Notes: generated by a model from the letters alone, not told the origin. DNA of 64,000 nt from Sinotaia quadrata (GCA_028829895.1 CM054181.1:98995360-99059359), one strand, 5' to 3'; counted from the first letter of the stretch, positions 10,994-23,259 are shown. Made by a program: numbers and translations.

Positions 10994-11394
10994 CTGCCAT
11001 TTGTATAAGGGGAAAGCACTTTTCTTTATACCGTTTGAATCAAACAGAAAATATCTTAATAATGTTGGGGGTGGGGGTGGAAAGAGATGTTTATTTCAAT
11101 TGTTCTAATTAGAAGGGAAAACACTTTTATTTCAAACCTGTTTAAGTCATGGGGGACAGTGTTATAAATGAAAAAGATGAATAGTTTCAGTTGAAAACTG
11201 TCTTATTTCTGGTGGAGTAGGAGTTGATAAACTTTATAATTGGAAGTAAGAAAACGAAACTGTATTTTAAATCTGTTTAATTATAAAGTTCTGGGTGCTG
11301 GATGGACCTTTACTTTTAATCGTTTTGAATGGAAAGGGAAAAGATTCGCTGCTAAAATATTTAATTAGGGAGGGGATAAAGTTTGGCTTTCAAC

Positions 11395-11483
11395 TGATTT
11401 AATTTTGAAGTGAGAACTTTTTAATTTAACCTATATTTGAAGACCAAGATTATATTTTGAAGTGAAAACTTTTTATTTTAACT
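11395..11483. repeat. Left part of an interrupted ~47-bp array
   Basis: Copies of ttttgaagtgagaactttt that resume at 13,146 after the mobile element insertion. Confidence 0.85.
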
Positions 11484-13145
11484 GTGTGACGCTAATGCCA
11501 CCTAGTTAATGGTTATGATTAATGTTATTATTTAATCACCCATAACTAATTACAAGTGATGGGAATCTTAATTTATGTTATTACTAATTCTCCACAAGAC
11601 ACTACTCGTCTCTCTCACTTGGCGGATTGGCGGGCGCTGTAAACGTTTTCTCTCAACATTAAAGACAGACACTTCCGATCACACAATAATTCCGTAGGTG
11701 GAAACTTCTTACAAAAGGATAAGATAAATCCGCCATTTAATCTGTATTTAGCAAGCCCCCATCCATTCACTTTCTTCTTCAACATACGATTATCAGTGTG
11801 TGTAAGAAGGTCAATAAATTTAACAAAAAAATGTTTAAATCAACAATCAAATATGCAACAAATGGTTATAATCAAAAGCGCATTCACATTTACATCACAA
11901 CAATGTTCAATTAACGCTGGACAATTGTTCAGTATATCCTAGCATAGACATAAGCAGTCAATTAATCATGAATATCTAATCAAATTCATGGATATCATCA
12001 CGGAAAGTAGAATTTCAGAGAAACAATTAAAGTCAATGCACATAACGTGTTCAAAGATGGCGACTTTTGCAGGTACGTGTTTCACAGTCACATGGTTTGC
12101 AAAAAGTCACTACCTTTCCTATTTAGGTGAGGTCCCACGTGTCCCTTCTAGAGATATGTTACACAACTGTTCCAGAATCTTTGACACTTTCAAAACATGC
12201 ATTAGAGAATCATCCTGAATTTCACATGCGCTATCAAGAAAATCAGGAATGTTCTTCATTTTCCATGTGCATTTACTCAACACACCATGAGGAATGTTGA
12301 AAATAATCTTTGTGAATTCTCGAGATCAAATGCAAGCAACAATTTCAACAATATTTGTACTCGAATGGAATTCATTGTAACAAACTTACAACAACACGTT
12401 TTACTGATAAGTTGACAAAGCCAGATTCACACACCAATGTAATCTAATGGAGCACAATAGTCCCTGTAGCTCAACGCGACAAAAGTAAAAATGAAAGGCT
12501 TGCTCTACAAACGTCAAATTAAGGCAGCACTAAATTTCAGGCATATTTCATCTCTAAACTCCTTTCTCTATAATAAACATTTTAAACTTACAAATCCTGC
12601 AACAATTTAGTTAGCCTGATACCCACACAGCATAAGAAATACAGCATCGATCAAACTTCAAGTACAATGTAGTCAAATTAGTGAACAAAAAAGATAATGG
12701 TTCAATTACATAAAGCTTTCTCTAATTCAAATCATAGATCAATAGCAAACATGTACGAAATAGTTTAAATCCATTCTTTCTTCATCAGTCAGTTAGTTTA
12801 CCATAAGTTAATGACCGCCTTTATGACCAGACTCGAGTTATGTTCAAATTCAAAGTGATTAGAATAGAATACTTCTTCAACAACAAAAATAAAACTTCTG
12901 GTCCATCCCCATTGGATAAAATTGTTATGAACAAGTGTGAAAATATTAGTCAAAAACTACTTATTCAGTTGGAACTTGTTTGGTTTGCATCAGCAATTTT
13001 CTAGCATATTCTCCACCAGAGTTGTTTACTCCAACTAAAAAATATCATCATAAGGAGTGCCTAAGGTCGGGTCACTTTGACAATTTAACATTTTATATAA
13101 CAATTAAGTTTAAATAATAGGGATAGGATAATTTACTTTGCTACA
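11484..13145 (+). mobile_element. Non-autonomous DNA transposon-like element, full copy 1
   Basis: This 1,662-bp AT-rich segment starts GTGTGACG and ends with a degraded inverse (TGCTACA; other copies end TGTCACAC). It interrupts a minisatellite and is flanked by a 4-bp direct repeat AACT (11,480-11,483 and 13,146-13,149). It has no coding capacity. Related copies elsewhere share both the 5' part (taaacgttttctctc) and the 3' part (cataaggagtgc followed by gggtcactttgac). The superfamily is not determined. Confidence 0.75.
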
Positions 13146-13290
13146 AACTGATTTTGGAAGAACAAGATTATATTCTGAAGTGAGAAGTTTATATATTTAA
13201 CTGGTTTTGGAAGAACAAGATTAAATTTTGAAGTGAGAACTTTATATTTTAACTGATTTTGGAAGAACAGGATTAAATTTTAAGCATTTA
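13146..13290. repeat. Right part of the interrupted ~47-bp array
   Basis: Three copies of tgattttggaagaacaagat with gaagtgagaactt. Confidence 0.9.
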
Positions 13291-13584
13291 TTGCTTGATA
13301 TTGAGTGCTCTTACTTAAAAACTTTAATTATGAAGAAGCTAACTATTTACTTTAAACCTGGAGATCGCAGTGTTACTTAATTAATTTATTTTTTTTTAAC
13401 AATTATTGGTAACCTGAATTTTGTAGATGAAGATTTTCTTCAAACCTGATTATATCTTTTTTTCTTTTAAGTTTTGTTCCTAACTTTTCTTTTTTTGCCA
13501 TTTTCTACTTTTTTCATTTGTTTCCCCACTATTCTTATCTATTCTATTATTTTCTTTTGTCTTTTCTCTCTTTTCTTTTATGAG

Positions 13585-13655
13585 TGATTTTAGTATTCTA
13601 TTTACTGATTTTGTATTCTATTTACTGGTTTTGTATTCTATTTACTGATTTTGTT
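13585..13655. repeat. ~21-bp repeat, ~3.5 copies
   Basis: Units of tgtattctatttactgattt. Confidence 0.85.
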
Positions 13656-13856
13656 CTTCAGTGTGGCATCGCACTGTACTTTAAAGGAAAATTTTCATAT
13701 TAAATTTCGCAAATGGAAACAACTGCTTTAAACCTGTTTCATTTTGCGGGAATCAATATTTGAAAGAGAGACATTTAATTTGGATTAAAATGTATAAATA
13801 CTTTGCATGAAAGCTGTTTAACGTGTATTTTCAAAATCAACTTTCAAAATATACTT

Positions 13857-14026
13857 CATTTAGCACCAACATTTGATATCAATAAATTATCATTTAGCAC
13901 CAACATTTGATATCAATAAATTATCATTTAGCACCAACATTTGATATCAATAAATTATCATTTAGCACCAACATTTAATATCAATAAATTATCATTTAGC
14001 ACCAACATTTGATATCAATAAATTAT
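13857..14026. repeat. 34-bp minisatellite, 5 copies
   Basis: Near-identical units beginning catttagcaccaacatttga. Confidence 0.97.
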
Positions 14027-14199
14027 ATAGCGAATCGGAACTTAACCGCGAGCAATGTTTTCTTGTAGAGGTTAATTCAAACTCATAAGGATTTTCCAAT
14101 TAAAGAAACGAAAATTAAAAAAATAAACACACTTATTACATAAAGAGCTTTATAATAATGAGAGTTAAAACAATAACAAATGCACAACTATCAAACGTG

Positions 14200-14295
14200 A
14201 TGATGATGTCGACGAAGATGATGGTGATGATGAGGAGGACGGTGATGAGGAGGACGGTGATGAGGTGGTATTTTGGTTGTGATGGTGGTGTATTA
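14200..14295. repeat. GAT/GAG-rich simple sequence
   Basis: Imperfect gatgatgatggtgatgagga runs. The His/Ser open frame on the minus strand is an artefact of this. Confidence 0.85.
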
Positions 14296-14369
14296 TTATT
14301 TCTTCTAGTCTTTTAAAATTATTTAATTGATAATTTACAGCTCTAGTAACATGTCTTTTCTGATTTATC

Positions 14370-15130
14370 ATGTTGATTTATCAGTATAGTTTCTTAGGTT
14401 TACTTTATCATATTTCGTTTATCATATCCTACTTCATTTGGGTGGTGTAAATTTATCCTGCTTGATTTGTCATGTTTGATTTCTAAAGTCTTGTTTATCA
14501 GCCAACCTTAAACAAATTGAACAAATTCATCATGTTTATTTCATTATGCTTGGTTTATCATGTTTGGTCTATTATTCAATCTTCATCTGACTGGCCTGAA
14601 TTTGCCATGGTTGGTTTATCATGCTTGGTTACTTATGATTTATTTATCATGCTTGTTTTGTTATGTTTGGTTTATTATGTTTGCTTGGTCATCATATCTT
14701 CAATCGATTATGTTGAATTAATCGAGTCTGGTTTATCATATTTGGTTTATCGTTGTTTATCATATTTGATTTATCATGTTTGGTCTATCACGTTTCTAAC
14801 CATGATTAGCTTAAAGTCCGTGGTTTTTCATATCTAATATATTATTTATCATTTGTTACATTTGTGTATCCTTTTCGGTTCAATATGCATGGTTTATTTT
14901 GCTTGGTTTTCATATCCTCTGAAAAGCGAGAATTTATAATGTCTGGTTTATCATACTTTGTGCATCAATTTCAGTTTTACTCATTTTGCGTTTATCATGT
15001 TTAGTTTACTATTTTGTGTTGATCATGTTAGGTTTAATTTATTTGGTTTATCATCAAACCTTCATGTGTTTATAATGTTTAGTTTACTATTTTGTGTTGA
15101 TCATGTTGGGTTTATTTTGTTTGGTTTATC
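14370..15130. repeat. Degenerate ~15-20-bp repeat in gene A intron 2
   Basis: Dozens of copies of tttatcatgtttggttta with heavy divergence, running up to the exon 2 donor at 15,137. Near 15,000-15,120 there are two copies of a ~77-bp higher-order unit. Confidence 0.88.
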
Positions 15131-15137
15131 AACGTAC

Positions 15138-15364
15138 CTTCATGCGAATGGCGTGGTGGGATACGTCAACGGAGAACGTATGCACGCGCTGTCGGTAGGG
15201 AAACTGTGAGTCACCACTGTAGTCTTGCACGAGGACAGCAAACGCTTTGGGCAAGAACTCCACCTGCACACGCCGGTAGACTGAACGCAGTAACATGTGA
15301 CGTTTCTCATTTGGCATCGCCACCTCAGCGTCCTTGTGGTACTGCTGGGTGTTAGTGTAGACAC
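15138..15364 (-). CDS. Gene A exon 2: CpeT-like domain, YRQRV core
   Basis: This exon gives protein residues 103-177. Seen: acceptor TTGGACAG|GTGTC and donor ATGAAG|GTACG; it enters in phase 1 and leaves in phase 0. It carries the most diagnostic CpeT/CpcT-family stretch: a strand-rich segment (FAVLVQDY) followed by FPYRQRV at 156-162, which in the family is the conserved PYRQR-V motif. The upstream VYTNTQQYHKD corresponds to the family's G-x-Y-x-N-x-x-Q opening. Domain assignment is from remembered family motifs, not a database search. Confidence 0.82.
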
Positions 15365-15419
15365 CTGTCCAAACCCACGAAATGATACTATGAAACGTTT
15401 GTATAGTTATTACTGAACA

Positions 15420-15690
15420 TGTATGTCTATGTGTGTCTATGTATGTATAGTTATATTTATGTGTATCTATGTATGTATGTATAGTTATATTTATGTGTAT
15501 CTATGTATGTATAGTTATATTTATGTGTGTCTATGTATGTATAGATATATTTATGTGTGTCTGTGTATGTATAGTTATGTTTATGTGTGTCTATATACGT
15601 GAAGCTATGTTTTTGTGTGTCTATATACGTGAAGCTATGTTTTTGTGTGTCTGTGTATGTGAAGTTATGTTTTTGTGTGTACATGTATAT
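15420..15690. repeat. ~31-bp minisatellite
   Basis: Units of tatgtatagttatatttatg plus tgtgtc, about eight copies, starting about 55 bases outside the exon 2 acceptor. Confidence 0.92.
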
Positions 15691-15880
15691 GTACTTATAT
15701 TCCTTTGAAAAATGTATCTATATATCTGAATATTTATATATTCATATTCCTGTTGATTCACGTGTGTATTTATATATTGCTGATCATTTATGAGTATCTC
15801 TATTTCTGAGCATTTGCGTGTATTTAATATTTCTCAAACAAATATGTGTATTTACATTCCTGGACAAATACTTGTATTGA

Positions 15881-16042
15881 AATTAGTGGCGTAGCACGTT
15901 TTAGAGCTTCGGTGGTGGTCCCTTTCGATTTCAAACGAATAAAATCACCGTTGCATACAACATATACACTCCACTTGCTGCAGCCGACCGCGGGCCTTTG
16001 TGTATTGCACAACCTGCACAATCCTTTGCTACGTCACTAATT
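15881..16042. mobile_element. 162-bp MITE-like element with 16-bp terminal inverted repeats
   Basis: The left end AATTAGTGGCGTAGCA and right end TGCTACGTCACTAATT are inverted repeats with one mismatch. The interior is more GC-rich than its surroundings. It is non-coding; the short open frames on both strands follow from its composition. A target duplication is not clear. Confidence 0.7.
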
Positions 16043-16500
16043 GTTACGTCAGTCAGTGGAAAGAAGAAGAAGTGCTTCAGGACACTAAGTATTATTCGAT
16101 AATTGTGAGTGTTTATTTAAATATGTCTGAAACCTCGTCAAACCCACCATGAAGATTATTTATTTTTGTGGCCATTTTGTAAATATATCGATCGAAAGTA
16201 ACGACTAAGTATTGCTGTGTATTGATTGATATTAATACACTGTCATGTAATAACAACATTTCAAACCTACGGATTTAAGTGTTGTTATGGGTAATATACC
16301 TTAACCATATAGCGACACAAAACCTTCAAACATTCAGTACTCGAGTGACTGATTGGTACAGGTTTTCTCGTCCAAACAACATTATCATCACCGAAAAAAT
16401 GTTAAGATTCTAGTGAAAATTGTGTTTTGCACCAGACACTAGTTCAAAATGATTACTGTATGTGTGATATGGAGAGACAAATATATCAAACAAAGACATC
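16043..16500. other. Intron DNA, nothing recognised
   Basis: AT-rich, with no exon signals and no strong repeat. Confidence 0.5.
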
Positions 16501-16504
16501 AACG

Positions 16505-17375
16505 GGTAAGGGCGTTTGAAGGGGAAGGTCACTATAAATTATATTTAAGGCGTTTGAAGGAGATGGATACTATACAATATATTCAAGGCATTTGAAAGAG
16601 AAAGTTACTATATATATTGAAGACATTTTAAGCCATTTTACCCTATAGTTTACTAAAGGCATTGGAAGAAGGTCACTATAAAGTATACTGAAGACTTATG
16701 AAGGAGTATACTATACAGAATATTGATGACATTTGAAGGAGAAGGGTACAAGACAGTATCTTAAAGGCATTTGAAAGAAGATACTACACAATATATTGAA
16801 GCCATGTGAAAGGAGAAGGTTACTTTACAGAATATTGAAAGCATTTGAAAGAGAAGGGTACTTTGCAGAAAATTGAAAGCATTTGAAGGAGGTCACTGTA
16901 CAGTATATTGAAGGCATTTGAAGGAGGACGTATTTTACAGGATATTAAAGGCAATTGAATTAGGTCACTATACAGTACATTAAAGGCAATTGAATTAGGT
17001 CACTATACAGTACAATGAAGGCAATTGAAGGAGGTTACTATACAGTACATTGAAGGCAATTGAAGGAGGTCACTATACAGTACATTGAAGGCAATTGAAG
17101 GAGGTCACTATACAGTACATTGAAGGCAACTGAAGGAGGTCACTATACTGTACATTGAAGGCAATTGAAGGAGGTCACTATACGGTAAATTGAAGGCAAT
17201 TGAAGGAGGTCACTATACAGTACATTGAAGACATTTGAAGGAGACGGTTACTACACAATAGTTTTAAAGTATTTGAAGAGGATACTATGCAGTTAATTGA
17301 AAGCATTTGAAGGAGAAAGTCACTATGCAGTATATAGAAGGCATTTGAAGGAGAAGGCTACTATACTGAACATTG
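16505..17375. repeat. ~38-bp minisatellite, ~22 copies
   Basis: Units of ggcatttgaaggagaaggtc plus actatacagtatattgaa. The central part (16,960-17,220) is more homogeneous than the edges, as expected for ongoing unequal exchange. Confidence 0.93.
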
Positions 17376-17504
17376 TGAATTTAAATGACAGAGTTCAGTT
17401 CTGTATGCCTACTTTGAACTTTGAAGTGTACAACCCTTAAACATAAATATAGTGAATGTCACGACTGTGTTATGTCAATGAGAAAACATTTAATGTGTCT
17501 GCGC

Positions 17505-17531
17505 ATATATATATATATATATATATATATT
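17505..17531. repeat. (AT)n microsatellite
   Basis: Pure AT run in gene A intron 1. Confidence 0.95.
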
Positions 17532-17666
17532 GGTGTGTGTGTGCTTATGTTTGTATATGCATGTGTATGTGCTTCTAATTACTTAAGCGTAAATGTGTGT
17601 GCCTCTCTGCAGGTATATATATTATATATGGGCGAAGTGTGTGCATGGATGAGATTGTCCCCATAC

Positions 17667-17970
17667 CTGGTAAAAGTCGTGACAGCATAATAATGTCTTT
17701 GTGCAAGGATTTCGATGTTGACTTCAAGGATGCTGTTGTTGCTGATGCATTGGAATTTGAAGTTTCAGTCTCTAGGGGAGCGGACGGGTCTGAAAGAATG
17801 TCGGACAGTGACGACAGCTCCGACTGTGAAGGAAATGGCTCTACAGCGGACCACGACCCATGGGCTGATGGCGGCAAGTAACGAGTGGTTGCGCTTGTTT
17901 GCTGTTTGTAGAGTAACGCGCACATACAGATTGCTCGTTGTACATATCCTAGCCAGGAAGCAGACGCCAT
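17667..17970 (-). CDS. Gene A exon 1: start, signal peptide, linker and beginning of CpeT-like domain
   Basis: This is the first coding exon of an uncharacterised CpeT-VirK-VirK protein. Seen: a strong acceptor (pyrimidine tract ending tttttctgcag, exon start 17,979) lies 9 bases before an ATG at 17,970 with G at -3 and +4, so an upstream non-coding exon is implied. The exon ends at donor CCAG|GTATGG (phase 1). Residues 1-27 have a basic n-region to Arg12 and a short hydrophobic stretch (AICMCALLY), compatible with a signal peptide. Residues 28-90 are Ser/Thr/acidic and low complexity. The last residues, DIIMLSRLLPG, join in frame to VYTNTQQ of exon 2. That junction matches the start of CpeT/CpcT family domains (L..L..L.G.y.N..Q). 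A 285-nt open frame on the plus strand overlaps this exon, but it lacks supporting splice partners. Function in animals is unknown; cyanobacterial CpeT/CpcT attach bilins to phycobiliproteins. Confidence 0.7.
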
Positions 17971-18323
17971 GACAGTATTCTGCAGAAAAAAGACAGGCAG
18001 ACAAACAAATTGCTTAAGAGTTAAATATGTTACAACTTCAAAGCACAAATTATGTCTGCATTTAACTAAACATTTAGCACTTCTTTACAGAAACCTTTCC
18101 CAATGTCGTGTTGAGTGTTTCTATTTTAACAATCAAGCGGCACGCTGGAGCTAACTGGCACGGTTTGTGATTGAAACAAGCTTGCCGCGTGTCAGTAGCT
18201 GTATAAACATGTCATATAAGCAGGAGCTGGCATTTAATATCTACTGTATTACTTTAGTGTTTTAATGAAGTTGTAAATTAAAACTTTTAGCAAACAGCAC
18301 ATAGAAACCTTTCGTCTCAGACT

Positions 18324-18685
18324 AGTCATGCAGTAGCTATGAAGTCATCTGTTGACACAGAGGTCTAGTCATGCAGTAGCTATGAAGTCATCTGTTGACA
18401 CAGAGGTCTAGTCATGCAGTAGCTATGAAGTCATCTGTTGACACAGAGGTCTAGTCATGCAGTAGCTATGAAATCATCTGTTGACACAGAAGTCTAATCA
18501 TGCAGTAGCTATGAAGTCATCTGTTGACACAGAGGTCTAGTCATGCAGTAGCTATGAAATCATCTGTTGACACAGAGGTTTAGTCATGCAGTAGTTATGA
18601 AGTCATCTGTTGACACAGAAGTCTAATCATGCAGTAGTTATGAAGTCATCTGTTGACACAGAAGTCTAGTCATGCAGTAGCTTTG
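18324..18685. repeat. 43-bp minisatellite, ~8.4 copies
   Basis: Units begin agtcatgcagtagctatgaa at 18,324, 18,367 and onward. Confidence 0.96.
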
Positions 18686-20465
18686 TAACCGTCTGGTACT
18701 ATGGACGATAAACACAATTCTATTAACACCTCTAAAATAAATTTGCAAACGAGAAAAGGTATAATTGTTTCGTACTGATGTTCCAAATACGCATTCTAAA
18801 TACAAAACATTTATTTCGATGTTTCGTACTCACTTCTCTACAGATACTGAAAAGATTCTACAAGGCATCGTTAAATAGCATGCGCATATCTGTTTATAAT
18901 TATTTATATTTATTTATTTATTTATATTTATATGCATGCGCATATATGTTTATAATTATTTACATGAATTCTATTGCATTGTATCATCATAAGAAATTTC
19001 CGTCTGTTACTGATTACTATTAATGACAACGTCCTTATTAATTAAGCAGGTTTAATCATTTAAAGGCTAGAAATAAATCACTATCTACATTTTGGGGGGA
19101 TGTTTATTCTTTTTAGGAAAATGAATGGTTAATACATTTTGCATTTTAAATTCTATGTAATTGTTATATATGGAGCTTGGGGAAACACAAAACAACTCTA
19201 CAAGATTTCATATCTAAAAAGTCCATTCACTATTTACAATGAATAGTAATCTTCCTAAATCACCAGCCAGAGTTGAGTGACAACAAATTTCTACAACACA
19301 TAATGATTTCAACGTCCACTCACCGGTTACACCAAACGATTGAATATTCCTTAATCACCAGTTTGTGCGAGTTATACTGTATGACTGAAATGTCCTCCTG
19401 AATCACCCAACCCGAAATTACTGCAAGCTCTGTTCATCAGTAAGAGAATATTTGGACCGAGAGTGAAGCTTGCAATATGTACAGTCAAGTAAACTTGTAG
19501 GCGTGAGAGCTTCTGTCCAGCTTCACTTTATGGAGCAAGGACTTGGCTCTCTGCTTTATTTATGTCTCGCTGCTTCCGGTGACCCCGAAAACAGCTCATT
19601 AAAAACCACAGGAAGAAAATACTAAACATTAGCGCAACCAACCATAAAAAATATCTTGCGACGAACTATAGAACGGCTTCTGTTCTGTATCGCTGACGTT
19701 AACTTCCGGTATTCATTTGCTTTCATTGACAACTGTCTACAATGGGCTCGCTGCGGTGCTTTGTGCTAAAGTTGCTGTACACCTAATCTCTCCCTTACGG
19801 CAGTCGTGCTGCAATCTCGTTGGCAGTATAGTTTTTGAAGAATTTGTTCTTTTTTTGTTCAGGAAGTAATATATTTCTTTTTGGTTATAGAACGAAATCT
19901 TGCAGTAAGTAATTGCCTCCTGCCTATGAAAATGTTGGTTTCATTTAATGAACATTTTCTGGGAAAATGTCATTTATTTCTGCTAAAATGAACTACAATA
20001 TTTAGACCAACATTTTCTGATAGGTGTCTTAGATTGTTTTGCCTTAGCACAATATTTTATTTTAATTCTCGCATACTGTAGTTCCAGCTGAATATTTCCT
20101 GGAAAATGACTTCATTTCTTTTAACACCGACAAACTTTTCCCTTAAATTTTCAGCTCTATTTAGTAACGATGCAAAGTTTCTTAGAAAAAATGTCCAAAC
20201 ATTTAGAACACAGCACAGTCTGCTCTATACATATTATGATACAATGTGCCGCACACGAGAAATGTAAGAAACAATACAATTCATCATGGAGCACAACTTC
20301 AAAGCACGCAACGACTCGTCTCGGAGAATAGCCATCAGTGGAAAAACACGTGACAACATGACTCAACGTGGAACAGAGTTTAAGTGGAAAAACACGTGAC
20401 AATACGACTCAAAGAGGCGAATAGCTTCTGTGGAAAAGCACGTAAAACTCATTACTTTGAAAACT
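18686..20465. other. Mostly unique DNA upstream of gene A
   Basis: No coding exon was recognised. The segment 19,430-19,830 is less AT-rich and could hold the non-coding first exon or promoter of gene A (minus strand), since the exon 1 acceptor at 17,980 implies an upstream exon. This is inference only. Confidence 0.35.
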
Positions 20466-20529
20466 TGGTTACAAGTTTTAATGATGTCATAAGATGATAA
20501 ATGCTTGGCAATTCAACAAAAAAGCTATT

Positions 20530-20765
20530 TATTAGTTTACATAATTATCATTCAGTAAATTAAACATTTCTGATACTTCATTTTACATATTTATCGTTCA
20601 GTAACTTAAACATTTCTGATACTTCATTTTACATATTTATCGTTCAGTAACTTAAACCTTTTTGATACTTCATTTTACATATTTATAGTTCTGTAAATTA
20701 AACATTTCTGATGCTTCAGTTTACATATTTATCGTTCAGTAACTCAACTATTTCTTATATTAAAT
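20530..20765. repeat. ~61-bp repeat, ~4 copies
   Basis: Copies share tttacatatttatcgttcag and cttaaacatttctgatactt. Confidence 0.88.
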
Positions 20766-21246
20766 TTTCTCTGTTTCAGTGTCTGATTCAAAATCGTGAT
20801 CTAAACAGATGTTAAACGAAATTTATTTGCCACAATTGATCGATATAGATCATATAACATTACCATATTGTGTCTAAATAGTATATATTTATTAAAATAT
20901 TTGTTTTAGTGTTTCTGCTTTTTAAATGTTTATATTAGCATATTTGCCGTCAACATTTTAAATAGACAAATCTTATCCTTAGAAAATAGTTTTAATACAC
21001 AAGTCTTGTTTTTATGCGGAAAAATTCCTATTTTCTTCTCATTACTCTCTATATTTTTATATTTTCTCTTCACGTTTTTCATTATTTCATTCTTCCTTTC
21101 CTACGTAGTTTTCCTTTTATCTTCTTTTCATTTTCATATCTTCATTGTTTATTTCCTTTTCTTCGTTCTTTCTTTCTCACTAAATCCCTTTCGACCTCTC
21201 CCCCCTCCCCCGCCGATCTATTTCACTGTCTATTTATATATCTGCT
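20766..21246. other. AT-rich then pyrimidine-rich DNA
   Basis: A TTC/TTT-rich tract lies at 21,020-21,230. Its hydrophobic open frames reflect pyrimidine-strand composition. Confidence 0.5.
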
Positions 21247-21383
<137 letters not shown>

Positions 21384-21734
21384 TTGTTTATATCTTCATG
21401 TGTATGTCAAAATCTTAATTATAATGAAATATGATCTGGATAAACTTTTGTCAGAGTTCAGTAACATTCCCCTTATACTGTATTAATATTATAGTAAGCA
21501 TTTATATATCCTACTTAAGGTAGTGCTGTGTTATACTGAGTTATTGTTTTATATTTAGTTGTTTCATTCTATGTCTGTACAACTTTTTAAAAAAATTGAA
21601 ATGAGCCGCATCTTTTTCAGAATGAACATTTTAGTTACTTTCGTTGATGTTTTCTATTTTGATTGTTTCCTTTATTAAAGACACCTTGATTTTTTAATAT
21701 TAATTCTCTTGTGTTTACGTAGTCTATCTGCTCT

Positions 21735-21832
21735 CACTTGCAATAAGAGATACTTCACATTACATCCCAGTCAATACCTTGCTTGCAATAAGAGATACTT
21801 CACATTATATCCCAGTCAATACCTTGCTTGCT
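21735..21832. repeat. ~46-bp direct repeat, 2 copies
   Basis: Copies of cttgcaataagagatacttc with cagtcaatacctt. Confidence 0.9.
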
Positions 21833-22079
21833 TAAAATCAGCATGGCTACATTAGTTTGAATTTTGTAATATTTATTTGATGAAAAATCTTTGTATGACT
21901 TCTAACAGTGACTGCCACAAGTGATCAGCAAAATACACTATCACTCTGTCAGTCACCTGTACTCTCAGCAAACTTCATTGTCAAGCCTTAGTGATCGATA
22001 TTTGTGAACAAATTATTGTCACATCACTCTTCCCGGTCAAACAGGTCAATACAATTTGCTGTTTACTAACTGCATGACC

Positions 22080-22270
22080 AATAAACTACCATGTGTTTAT
22101 ATAGATCAACAAACACAAAGTGCAAGATCAATAAACAAACATATGTTTATATAGATCAACAAACACAGAGTGCAAGATCAATAAACAAACGTGTTTATAA
22201 AGATCAACAAACACAGAGTGCAAGATCAATAAACAAACATGTGTTTATAAAGATCAACAAACACAAAGTG
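22080..22270. repeat. ~49-bp minisatellite, 4 copies
   Basis: Units of tagatcaacaaacacagagt plus gcaagatcaataaacaaaca. Confidence 0.94.
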
Positions 22271-22404
22271 CATTCTCACAGTCAAATCAATACATGGCAG
22301 AAAACAGAGAACAAGATGTCATGTCAGTGTCACGGCTTTTCAGTTAACGAACCTTCCCTGGTAAGAAAATGTCGCCACTATACAGCCACTTAGTCGTATA
22401 TTTA

Positions 22405-22545
22405 GATACGAAGCGAAAGGAAAACAAATTAATTATTAGCTCCTTTTTTATTTATTCCAGATTTTTTCATCATAACAAACGAAAGGAAAACAAATTAATC
22501 ATTAGCTCCATTTTTTTATTTATTCCAGATTTTTTTCATCGTAAC
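22405..22545. repeat. ~66-bp direct repeat, 2 copies
   Basis: Copies share aaggaaaacaaattaat and tatttattccagatttttt. Confidence 0.9.
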
Positions 22546-22559
22546 AAAGCATTCGTACA

Positions 22560-23035
22560 CTCTTCTCTCTATGGGAAATGTCCTTAAGGCTCAAGTCTCT
22601 AATAATTGCACAATCAAGGGAGATAATGCGGCGTGCAATTAAAAAGGAAGTGACGTAAGAGACGAGAGAACTTGTACAATGCAGGCCTGACGAGTAAAAT
22701 TATGAAAATGCGTTCGCAATTCTCAAAACACTTATTGTCAATCACCAAAATGGAAGCCAAATATAAACAAATGAGTCACATACCTTTGTAGAATTTGTAT
22801 ATTAATAGACAAATCTGGTCTCAAAAGTCAGTGACTATTTATGACAACATTTTGGATTTTTATTGACTAAGCATGGAATGGAGAGTTTCTATGGTTCCTA
22901 GCCATAAAACAAATTGTTCTGCTTTGAATACTTTACTTTGTCTTGAGCTCATTGAAGTGTAATCAGACGGCTAATTAGTTTTGGAATCCACTGAAAATTT
23001 AGTTATTTTTCTTTAATTACTTACATCATAAGTAT
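22560..23035. other. Unique AT-rich DNA
   Basis: No supported feature. Confidence 0.5.
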
Positions 23036-23104
23036 GTGTGACACAACGCCATCCTAGTTAGTGGTTATTATTATTATTATCAGTCAATAATATTATCAAT
23101 AATA

Positions 23105-23259
23105 ATAATAATTATTATTATTATTCAGTCTCTTTCCACGACTTCAGTTTGACTGTCGGTAGTGATCCAAGGTCACGGAATCTTACCAAGATTCTGGGAG
23201 ATCCAAGGTTTTACGGAGGATGTGGGCACTTCCGAGGAGCGCTGCTTTGAGTAGTGGAG

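Noticed and set aside
17597..17881. Plus-strand acidic open frame as a gene
   Set aside because: The opposite strand has the better acceptor, donor and phase-compatible CpeT-like continuation; this frame has no splice partners.
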